Origin: AP-15 sp963846635
GTDB lineage: Bacteria > Pseudomonadota > Alphaproteobacteria > ATCC43930 > CGMCC-115725
Assembly: GCA_963846635.1 (NCBI GenBank)
Contig: CAWJXM010000054.1
Coordinates: 1-64,000, forward strand
Direction of reading: 5' to 3'
DNA: 64,000 nt
Shown here: positions 48,279-55,941 of the stretch, piece by piece
Numbering within the stretch: the first letter of the stretch is position 1
Layout of the letters: each line of letters starts with the position of its first letter
The notes under the pieces: generated by a model
What the model was told of the DNA's origin: nothing
The model's database searches: none
Seen by the model: the letters and a program-made list of their open reading frames with translations, nothing else
Program-made: the position numbers and the translations under genes

Positions 48279-49564
48279 CAAGGCTGTTCAACGCTGCTGG
48301 ATGGGCTGAAGTGAGTCCGCGTTGCAACACAGGATGGGCGAAGTGAAGCGCCGGATAGGAAAGGGGATTCACGAATCGGCGGATCTCTGATTCCTGGGAT
48401 GGCATCCGTGTCGGAGGTTGCCATGACCGAATTCGCGCCGTTGCTGGGCTTGCTGGCGGAAGTTCCTGATCCACGCCGGGCGCAGGGGCAAATCTACAAA
48501 CTGCCGCACGTGCTGCTGTTCTCCATCCTCGCCATTGTGACCGGCGGGAACTCGTATCGAGGCATCGTCACGTTTATCGACGTCAATCGCCGCAAGCTGA
48601 ACGCCGCCTTTGGTCTGAAGTGGCGCCGCGCGCCCGCGCACACCGCGATCCGCTCCATCCTCAAGGGGCTCGATCCGGCGGCGGTCGAGGCTGTATTCCG
48701 TCGCCATGCCGCCCTGCTTCAGGCCGCACGCGCGACACCCGGGCAGGGCAGCATCGCGCTGGATGGCAAGACGCTGCGGGGCAGCTTCGACAATTTCAAC
48801 GACCGCGCTGCCGCCCAGGTGCTGAGCGCGTTCGCCACCGAGACCGCCCTCGTCCTTGCCCATGTCGACATCGCCAAGAAATCCAACGAGATTCCGGCGG
48901 CGCAGACCTTGCTCGCCGAACTCGGCGTCGCCGACGGCGCCATCGTCACGCTCGATGCGCTGCACTGCCAAAAAAACACTTTGAAGTCGCGGCAGAAGCC
49001 AACATCGCGCGGATCGTCCAGACCAAGGACAACCAACCGACCCTGCACCAGCAGATCCAGGATATCGCCGCAACCGAGGCGCCGCTCGGGTCAGCCCATA
49101 GCCGCAACAAGGGTCGCAACCGCGACGAAACCCGCACCGTCAGCGTCTTCGATCCCGCCGACAAACTGGCCGACACCGACTGGCACTCCCACGTCGCTGC
49201 CGTCATCCGGGTCGAGCGCGATGTCTTCACGCGCGATGCCAGGACCGGGCTGCTGCGCGACGCCACCGAGACCGCCTTCTCCGTCGCGAATACCCCGCTC
49301 ACCGCTGCCCGCGCCGCTGAGGCGGTGCGCGCGCATTGGCGGATCGAGACCACCTCCCACTACAGCCGCGATGTCACCTTCGGCGAAGACCGCTCGCGCA
49401 TCCGCTCCAATCCCGGCGGGTTCGCCCGCCTGCGCAGTTTCGCCTTCAACATCCTCAAGGCCAACCGCTCCGGCACGCTCAGCCAGGACCGCTACCGCGC
49501 CGCCCTCGCCGGCGTCGACAATCTGCTCAGACTTCTCGTCATCCCATAGCGTTGAACGGCCCTG
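48279..49564 (+). mobile_element. ISAs1-family insertion sequence, recent
   Basis: The ends CAAGGCTGTTCAACGCT (48279) and the complement of CAGGGCCGTTCAACGCT (ending 49564) are flanked by a perfect 10-bp duplication GGTCAATGTC (48269-48278 and 49565-49574). Recent insertion is likely. Confidence 0.93.
48423..49549 (+). CDS. ISAs1-family transposase, frame change at A_AAA_AAC
   Basis: The ATG at 48423 starts MTEFAPLLGLLAEVPDPRRAQGQIY (the PDPRR opening is typical). Then come FSILAIVTGGNSYRGI, GSIALDGKTLRGSFD (catalytic Asp) and IVTLDALHCQK (second Asp). At 48970-48977 the sequence C-AAAAAAA-C carries the heptamer A_AAA_AAC in the zero frame. A -1 shift there continues as HFEVAAEANIARIVQTKDNQPTLHQQI ... 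AEAVRAHWRIETTSHYSRDVTFGEDRSRI (Glu) to the stop at 49549. Everything else about the element is undamaged, so this may be programmed frameshifting rather than a dead gene. Without the shift a ~390-residue chimera with a meaningless tail would form. Confidence 0.85.
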
Positions 49565-49814
49565 GGTCAATGTCTAAGCCAAATACTCTGTTATCTATCG
49601 CTCTGATATAAGAAGCGAGAGGCATAACACAAAATGATAGGTGTAATTCTCCAGTCTACGTGCACACTCGGTCTGGACTAATTCAATTTGTCGATGTGAC
49701 GATTACTGAACGTTGAAGATGGTTCCAACAAGCACCGCTATAGCATCGCCAATCAGACTGGTGATCGTGAACACTCCGTTGAGCGGAGCTTGGGTTGAAA
49801 CTGCCCCTACGTTC

Positions 49815-50212
49815 CAGGGCTGTTCAGTTCTAAAAACTGAGTCTGAAGGGTCACAGATGACAAGGAATTGAACCAGACCAACAAAAAGCGGATTCACAGG
49901 CGGAATAGGCTCTGAATCTATAGCGGACAACCGCATAAACGGAGGTTGTCATGCCGAGCCCATTCGATCGATTTCTCGATTTTCTCGATACAATCCCAGA
50001 TCCGCGGCGCGCCGAGGGCAAGCGCTATGAGCAACGTTATGTCCTGTTGTTCTCGATATTGGCGATTGTCACGGGGGCCAACTCATCCCGAGGCATTCGC
50101 ACGTTTATCGAGGTTCATCGGCCGCGCTTGAACAGAGCCTTTGGTTTACGGTGGAAGAAGCCCCCGGCGCATACATCGATCCGCACTATTTTGAGCGGGC
50201 TTGATGCCGGAC
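49815..50212 (+). mobile_element. second ISAs1-family element, truncated by IS21
   Basis: The left end CAGGGCTGTTCAG begins at 49815; the element breaks at ~50212, where the IS21 terminal repeats begin. Its right part is missing from the window. Confidence 0.8.
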
Positions 50213-50223
50213 ATTCCGATTGA
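49951..50223 (+). pseudogene. ISAs1-family transposase, N-terminal stump
   Basis: MPSPFDRFLDFLDTIPDPRRAEGKRYEQRY ... LLFSILAIVTGANSSRGIRTFIEVHRPRLNRAFGLRWKKPPAHTSIRTILSGLDA is the first ~85 residues of an ISAs1 transposase, clearly related to but different from the one at 48423. It is cut where IS21 DNA begins, and the frame ends at 50223. Confidence 0.88.
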
Positions 50224-50486
50224 TGTCGGCCACCCATTCCAATCGATGTCGGCCGGCTATTCCAATTGATGCCGGCCGGGGTGGCGGAGCGCCCTCTGGA
50301 CGGATTTGATCTCTCCATAATGGATTGCGTGCAGTCAAGCGGCGACGGTTTTGACGGCGCGCTGTTTGCGCAAGCTGTCGCCGCTGAGTTGCAAGCGATG
50401 AGCGTTGTGGATGATGCGATCGAGAATGGCGTCAGCGAGCGTTGGTTGACCAAACACCGCAGACTGCCATCATTTTTGATGGGCTG

Positions 50487-50957
50487 GTGTCTCACGTCAC
50501 GGTGACGGACCCGCGTCACGCGCTGTCGGGTCAGCGACTGGCGCTGGTGTCGCTGCGCTCGGCGCGCGGCCCGGCCTATGTCGTCGTGACCCTGCCGGAC
50601 GGGCGACGCCGCTCGCTACGCCGCGCGTTTACCGATCTTTCGGGGGCGGCGGGAGCTCCACCGCTCGCCCCTGCTCTTTCGTCACATAACGGCCGCCGCA
50701 TCGGCGTCGGCACACTGCTTCCCTTGGCCCGTCATATCGTTGCCCGCCTTGCCGCTCCCGTCGAGGAGGTGACCCGTGACGACCGCTCCCCGCCCATTGC
50801 CATATCCGCCCCGTCGTGCTCCCTCTGCGTCACGGCGGTTGCGGCCCTGGCCGAACCTGCCGCGCGAGACGCAAACGCAGATCGCCCGCCTTCTCGGCGA
50901 CCTGCTGCAGCGGATGGCGCCGGAAAACAGCGCGGTGATGGAGATCCCCCGTGCTGA
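50487..50957 (+). CDS. DUF5372-like small protein of the cassette
   Basis: From the GTG at 50487: VSHVTVTDPRHALSGQRLALVSLRSARGPAYVVVTLPDGRRRSLRRAFTDL. The first ~70 residues have the HP-H-L-G pattern and the beta-rich layout of DUF5372 proteins, which precede recombinase genes in such cassettes. The rest of the frame, after LAAPVEEVT, overlaps the next gene and is probably not genuine protein; a small frameshift near its end is possible. Function unknown; it may assist the recombinase. Confidence 0.6.
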   Translation: MSHVTVTDPRHALSGQRLALVSLRSARGPAYVVVTLPDGRRRSLRRAFTDLSGAAGAPPLAPALSSHNGRRIGVGTLLPLARHIVARLAAPVEEVTRDDRSPPIAISAPSCSLCVTAVAALAEPAARDANADRPPSRRPAAADGAGKQRGDGDPPC

Positions 50958-50976
50958 GCGCCGCGAACAGCGCTGA
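50776..50976 (+). CDS. small hypothetical protein of the cassette, 66 aa
   Basis: GTG at 50776 preceded by GAGGAGGTGACC, the best ribosome site in the cassette. The product (TTAPRPLPYPPRRAPSASRRLRPWPNLPRETQTQIARLLGDLLQRMAPEN) has a basic proline-rich front and a C-terminal helix. It overlaps the recombinase start by 26 bases, suggesting coupling. Function unknown. Confidence 0.6.
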   Translation: MTTAPRPLPYPPRRAPSASRRLRPWPNLPRETQTQIARLLGDLLQRMAPENSAVMEIPRAERREQR

Positions 50977-53069
50977 CGAGCGGGTGAGCGCGGCGCACCG
51001 CGCCAAGCTCGCCTACGTCTATGTGCGCCAATCCTCGGTCACCCAGGTTCGCCAGCACCAGGAAAGCACCGCGTTGCAGTATCGCCTCGTCGACCGTGCC
51101 GTCGGCCTCGGCTGGCCGCGCGAGCGTGTCCATGTCATCGACGAGGATCTCGGCAAGTCGGGGGCGGAGAGTACCGAGCGGCACGGTTTCCAGCGGCTGA
51201 TCGCTGAGATCGGGCTCGGCACCGCCGGCCTCGGGCTCAGCCTCGATGCCTCCCGACTGGCGCGCAACAACCGCGATTGGCACCAGCTCCTCGAACTGTG
51301 CTCGCTGTTTGGCGTGATCCTCGCCGATGGCGAGCGTCTCTACGACCCGGGTGCCTATCACGACCGGCTGCTGCTCGGCCTGTCGGGGATCATGAGTCAA
51401 GCCGAGCTGCACCAGATCCGCCTGCGTCTGCATCAGGGCGAGCGCCAACCCTTCGACAAGCTCAGGAGCGGCGCGCGGCGAGCTGCGGGTTCCCGTGCCG
51501 GCCGGGCTCGCCTACGACCGCTCCGGGGCGATCATCCGCAATCCCGACGAGGAGGTTCAGGCGCGCTTGCAGCTGGTCTTTACCAAGTTCACCGAGTTAC
51601 AGAGCGCGCGCGGGGTGATGCGCTATCTGCGCGCCCACGACCTGCCGCGGCCGGTTCGGCCGCTGCGCGGCCCGGCGCCGCACGAAGTGGTGTGGCGCGA
51701 GGCCAACAGTGCGCGGGTCCGCCACATCCTGCAGAACCCGGCCTATGCCGGAGCCTATGTCTATGGCCGCCGGCAGGCGGATCCGGTGCGGCGGCGGGGT
51801 GGAGCGCGCTCGGCGACAACAAAGGTCGCCCTCGGCGAATGGGCGGTCTGCCTGCCGGCGGCGCATCCCGGCTACATCTCCTGGGAGGCGTTTATGGCCA
51901 ACCAGCGGCGCCTGGCAGACAACACCAACCGCTACGCGGCGGGCCATACCGGTGTGCCGCGCCGCGGCAGCGCGGTGTTGCAGGGCATCGCCGTCTGCGG
52001 CCGCTGCGGGCGGCGGATGAGCCTGCGCTATACCGGCCCGAACGGCGATTACCCGGTCTATTGCTGCCGTGCCGATCGCGATCTCAGTGCCGGGCCGCTG
52101 TGCCAGGAGGTGCGCGCCTTGCCGGTCGACACCTTTGTCGAGCATATCCTCCTCGACGCCCTCGCCTCCGACCAGATCGCCATCGCCGTCGCGGCACTCG
52201 GGCAGTTGCAGGAGGAAACACGCCGGCTGGCGAAGCAATGGGCTTTGCGGCGCGAACGCGCCCGCTACGAGGCCGAGCGGGCGCGGCGCCAATACGACGC
52301 AGTCGAGCCCGAGAACCGCCTGGTGGCACGGTCGTTGGAGCGGGCCTGGGAGGAGAAGCTGCGCGCCGCCGAAGCGATCGAACAGGACTATGAGCAGTGG
52401 CGCCGCGCGGAGCCGCTCGTGTTGCATGATGCCGATCGGGCGGCGCTGCAAATCCTGGGCGAGAACCTGCCGCGGATCTGGCATGCGGCGACGACCACCG
52501 CGGCCGAACGCAAGCGCCTGTTGCGCTTTATCATCCGCGAGGTGGTTCTCGACCAGAAGCGGGCGCCGGGCCAAGTCTGGCTCAAGATCGTGTGGCAGAC
52601 GGGAGTGACCAGCGAGCATCATGTGCAGCGGCGCGTTCATACCTACCGCGATTACATCGATCTCGAGCGGCTGCGTCAGCGTGTGACGACGCTCAACGGC
52701 GCCGGCATGATGGACAAGGAGATCGCGGCGGTGCTGAACCGGGAGGGCTTTGTCGCCGCGCGGAGCTGCCGCTTCACCGGCGAGAATGTCTGGCTCCTGC
52801 GCCAGCGTTGGGGCCTTGCGACGGTGAAGATCAATGGGGTGAGCGCGAACCCGCCACGCTGGCCCGACGGCACCTATTCGGTCCAGGGCGCCGCCGTGGC
52901 GCTCGGCATCACGCCGCAGACCGTCTTTGATTATCTCGCGCGCGGGCTGGTGCGCGGGCGGCAACTGGCCAAGGGACAACCCTGGCAAATCGATCTTTCC
53001 GAAGAGCAGATCACCCAGCTTCGCGAGCGCCTGCGACACACCAGATGGTCAAGAAAGGAGGTATCATGA
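50951..53069 (+). pseudogene. large serine recombinase, frameshifted by a 19-bp repeat
   Basis: Would catalyse cassette integration and excision. The N-terminal resolvase domain has the nucleophile in AYVYVRQSSVTQVRQHQES (first S of SS) and RLARNNRDWHQLLELC. The frame breaks at 51449-51467 (19-bp repeat); without it ERQ joins AARGELRVPVPAGLAYDRSG. The recombinase domain follows (QLVFTKFTELQSARGVMRYL, SARVRHILQNPAYAGAYVYGR), then a zinc ribbon (AVCGRCGRRMSLRYTG ... YCCRA ... C), a coiled coil and a C-terminal DNA-binding region with a MerR-like helix (VQGAAVALGITPQTVFDYLARGLV). The start is GTG at 50951; total ~700 residues when repaired. It can no longer make full-length enzyme. Confidence 0.9.
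51449..51467 (+). repeat. 19-bp repeat, family B copy 3, frame-disrupting
   Basis: CCCTTCGACAAGCTCAGGA, identical to 20126-20144. Deleting 19 bp restores ERQAARGELRVPVPAG in the serine recombinase. Confidence 0.92.
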
Positions 53070-53732
53070 GATCTTCGGCTCGCCGATCAGCTGATGCCAT
53101 TTGTCGACTGGGATCTGGCTGGTGATCAGCGTGGCGCCGCGACCGTAGCGGTCTTCAACGATTTCGAGCAAGTCGTGGCGCTGTTCGGGCCCGAGCGGCT
53201 CGAGGCCCCAATCGTCGAGGATCAGCAACTTGACGCCGCCGAGGGCGCGCATCAAGCGGGGATAACGGCCGTCGCCGCGGGCGAGCGCGAGATCGCTGAA
53301 CATCCGTGGGATGCGCTGGTAAAGCACCGAGCGGTTATCGCGGCAGGCTTTTTGGCCGAGAGCACAAGCAAGCCAACTTTTGCCAACCCCCGCGGGCCCT
53401 TCGATGATCAGGTTCTGCGCCTCCTCGATCCAGTGGCCGGCGATCAAGGACTGGAACAGGGTGCGGTCGAGGCCGCGGGCGGTGCGGTAATCGACGTCTT
53501 CGACGGCCGCCTGATGGCGCAGTCGGGCAAAGCGCAGCCGTGCCCGCAAACGCCGTTCATAGCGTTCGGTGGCCTCGCGATCGAGCAGCAGAGCGAGCCA
53601 TTCGGCATGCGACAGCTCGGCGCTCGTTGGGTTCGTTTCGAGTTCGGCGAAGGCACGTGCCATGCCCTTAAGCCCCAATTGGTGAAGCTGTTCGATAGTC
53701 GGATGGGTCAGCAATTTCAGTCTCCTAGCCGG

Positions 53733-55277
53733 TCAATGGTAGTAGCGGGGGCCACGGATATTGGGATGGTCGGGCAGCAGCTCGCCTTGGGCGGCCGGCT
53801 GGGGCCGCGGGCGCCGGTCGAGACCGTGCTTAAGGATCGATTGGATCGAGCCGTAGGAGCGGGCACCGATGTCGAGGCCGCGGTCGCAGGCCGCCTCCAG
53901 GCGGTCAGCCCCGTAATGGCGGGCCAGGCGCAGGATGCCGATGCACGCCCGGTAGCCCTGTTCGGGGTGCGGCCGGCTCTCCAGGATCAGCGCCATCAAT
54001 TTGGCCGTGCTTGGGCCGATCGCCGCCGCGTCGGCGCGGATGCGCTCGATCGTCCACTCTGCATAGCGCCGGTGCGCGCTCGGCATGTGCTCGGCGATCG
54101 TCGTATGCCGGCCGCGGCCGCCGCCGCGCAGGTGCACAGCGACCCGCTCGCCCTTGCAGAACAGCTCGATCGTACGCTCGGTAATGCGTGCGTCGAGCTG
54201 CTGACGGATCAGACGATGCGGTACCGAGTAGTAATGTCCGTCGATGTCGACGTGATAATCGAGCCCGACCCGCCGCACCCGCCATTGAGCGTATTCGTAG
54301 GGTTCGGCCGGCAAGGGCTTCAGCACCAGATAATCGAGCTCGAGGAAGAGATCGCGGCGGCTAACGCCGAGACGGCGCATCGGCCGCCTGTTGAGATCGG
54401 CGACCAGCTCAGCGATCGCCCGGTTCAGTTCGGCCAGCGAGAAAAAGCGCCGGTTCCTCAGCCGTGCCAGGATCCAGCGCTCGACAACAAGCACGGCGAC
54501 TTCGACCTTGGCCTTATCCCGCGGCTTCCTGGCGCGCGTTGGCAGGATCGCGGTACGGTAATGCGTCGCCAGATCGAGATAGGTGCGGTTGAGGCCGGGC
54601 TCGTACCAGTTGGCGCGATCAACCCCGACCTTCGGGTTGTCGGGAACGAGCTGGGCCGGCACCCCGCCCATGAAAGCGAGCGCCCGCACGTGCGCCCCAA
54701 TCCAGTCCGGCAGCGATTGCGTCCAGGTCGCCTCGGCATAGGTGTGGTTGGAGGCGCCCATCGCCGCGACAAAGATCTGCGCTTGCCGGATCTCGCCACT
54801 GCTGCCGTCGATCACATCAACGGTCTGGCCAGCGTAATCGACGAACATGCGCTCCCCGGCGGGATGGCTCTGCCGCATCGTCGGTGACAGGCGGCCTTCC
54901 CAGGCGCGGTAAAGATCGCACCAACGGCTGTAGCCGTAGCCGTTCGGCTCCCGCTGCCGGTATTCCTCCCACAGCAGCATCAAGGTGACACCGGGCCGGC
55001 GCCGCTCGTGATGGACGTAGGCCCAATCGGGCTCGGCCTTGCGCCGTGCACCGGGCTGGCTGCCGGGGCAGGCATACAGCATCGCCTCCAGCACGCGGTC
55101 GGTCAGCGTCGTCGGCAACGGCCAGTGCAGCTCCGCCGCCGCAGCGCGCTCCAAGATCAGCGCCACGGTGCTGCGCGCCAGGTTCAGCGACCGAGCGATC
55201 TGCCGGTCGCTCGCCCCGCCATGCTTCAAGCGCAGAATCTCGCGTACGCGTCGCATCGACACTCTCTCGGCTGGCAT
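53733..55277 (-). CDS. istA: IS21-family transposase IstA
   Basis: DDE transposase of IS21. I use the ATG at 55277 (MPAERVSMRRVREILRLKHGG, GGGGGGACC upstream) rather than a start at 55346; length ~514. The N-terminal helix-turn-helix (ASDRQIARSLNLARSTVALIL) is followed by the rve-type core: AGERMFVDYAGQTVDVID (first Asp), AMGASNHTYAEATWTQSLPDWIGAHVRAL and VPDNPKVGV (second Asp), and KPRDKAKVEVAVLVVERWIL (Glu in KVE). A C-terminal Mu-type beta-barrel follows. istB starts 18 bases after its stop. The frame is intact. Confidence 0.93.
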   Translation of the reverse strand: MPAERVSMRRVREILRLKHGGASDRQIARSLNLARSTVALILERAAAAELHWPLPTTLTDRVLEAMLYACPGSQPGARRKAEPDWAYVHHERRRPGVTLMLLWEEYRQREPNGYGYSRWCDLYRAWEGRLSPTMRQSHPAGERMFVDYAGQTVDVIDGSSGEIRQAQIFVAAMGASNHTYAEATWTQSLPDWIGAHVRALAFMGGVPAQLVPDNPKVGVDRANWYEPGLNRTYLDLATHYRTAILPTRARKPRDKAKVEVAVLVVERWILARLRNRRFFSLAELNRAIAELVADLNRRPMRRLGVSRRDLFLELDYLVLKPLPAEPYEYAQWRVRRVGLDYHVDIDGHYYSVPHRLIRQQLDARITERTIELFCKGERVAVHLRGGGRGRHTTIAEHMPSAHRRYAEWTIERIRADAAAIGPSTAKLMALILESRPHPEQGYRACIGILRLARHYGADRLEAACDRGLDIGARSYGSIQSILKHGLDRRPRPQPAAQGELLPDHPNIRGPRYYH

Positions 55278-55510
55278 CGGTCCCCCCACTCGTCGTTCCT
55301 GACGAGCAGAGGGCCGCGCGCCGCCCAGCGGTCGAGCGCTTGCCACCCCTTCCCGGGCTGGCCGACTTCAAATCGGAATGGCCGAGATCAAATCGGAATC
55401 AGTGGCCGACTTCATGTCGGAATCGGTGGCCGACTTCGCTCGGAATACGCATACAGCGTCGGCAAGAGCACGATTTCGCGGGCGACGTGACTCGAACCCC
55501 CAGTGCTCTC

Positions 55511-55907
55511 CTACTCGCTGGCTTCAAACTGAACGTGGGCCTCGGCGAACATTCCGAGCGCGACCACACCAAGCTCATCCCAGTCGATCTTGGGCGTTGG
55601 ACTCAAAATCTTAGCTTCTGTTCCGTGACACGGAGGTCTGCCTACAACTCGCGCTATGCCGGCTTGAATGAGAATGCCAGCGCAGTGTGAGCAAATTGGT
55701 GCCCCGTACACATAGATAGTTTCCTTGTAGGCAGCGCGGCCAGCGATAAGAGCTACGTTTGCTTCGGCATGTACAACCATTTTGTATTTCTTGTTTCTAT
55801 CAGAAAGTCGATCATGACTATCGCCAATTTTTTTGGGAAACCCATTAAACCCTAATGCTACAACTCGGCGCTCACTGTCGGCTATGACTGCGCCCACCTT
55901 TGTACTA
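55511..55907 (-). pseudogene. deoxycytidylate deaminase-like protein, 5' end cut off by a Tn3-type transposon
   Basis: Zinc-dependent deamination of dCMP to dUMP in intact relatives. Visible: STKVGAVIADSERRVVALGFNGFPKKIGDSHDRL, the zinc and catalytic motif VVHAEANVAL (HAE) and APICSHCAGILIQAGI (the second zinc motif, with C-SHC; the usual PC is IC). The frame stays open upstream to GAPSTKV and then enters the transposon end at 55908, so the first ~25 residues are missing. A GTG at 55897 could start a shortened form, but that removes part of the first strand. Lower GC than the neighbours. Confidence 0.8.
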
Positions 55908-55941
55908 GGGGCTCCGGTAGCAACGGAACCGAAAGTTCAAT

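Larger units (their letters stand above)
50446..53078 (+). mobile_element. serine-recombinase cassette inserted in istB
   Basis: 2,633 bp with no terminal inverted repeats; GG is present at both junctions (50444-50445 and 53077-53078), consistent with dinucleotide crossover by a serine recombinase. It carries three overlapping rightward genes: a small DUF5372-like gene, a 66-codon gene and a large serine recombinase, the last broken by a 19-bp repeat. Confidence 0.85.
50335..53714 (-). pseudogene. istB: istB, ATPase subunit, split by a cassette
   Basis: The AAA+ helper ATPase of IS21 transposition. The 5' part (53714-53079) has IIEGPAGVGKSWLACALGQKACR (Walker A) and VKLLILDDWGLEPL (Walker B), and ends at DKWHQLIGE. 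The 3' part (50445-50335) reads PTLADAILDRIIHNAHRLQLSGDSLRKQRAVKTVAA and stops. Joining 53079 to 50445 gives QLIGEPTLADAILDR without a gap or frame error, the normal IstB text. So the cassette entered precisely, and istB is otherwise undamaged. As it stands the protein stops after GEPKIS. Confidence 0.93.
50213..55446 (-). mobile_element. IS21-family element carrying a nested serine-recombinase cassette
   Basis: Both ends carry multiple short repeats: three of the type ATTCCGATTGATGTCGGCC at 50213-50275 and four related ones, inverted, at 55365-55446. This is the pattern of IS21 ends. Inside, on the minus strand, lie istA and istB. IstB is split by a 2.6-kb cassette (50446-53078). Without the cassette the element is ~2.6 kb, the usual IS21 size. 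It sits in a truncated ISAs1 element on the left. Confidence 0.87.

Noticed and set aside
49575..49814. minus-strand coding remnant ending SLIGDAIAVLVGTIFNVQ
   Set aside because: Could be a C-terminal piece cut by the truncated ISAs1, but no family is recognised and the frame has no supported start.
51597..53039. 480-codon minus-strand reading frame
   Set aside because: Antisense to the serine recombinase.
53094..54887. 597-codon plus-strand reading frame
   Set aside because: Antisense to istB and istA.
55475..55515. tRNA-like sequence (GGGGGTTCGAGTCACGTCG on the minus strand)
   Set aside because: Resembles a T-arm, but no acceptor, D or anticodon stem can be formed around it; probably the end region of the deaminase gene.
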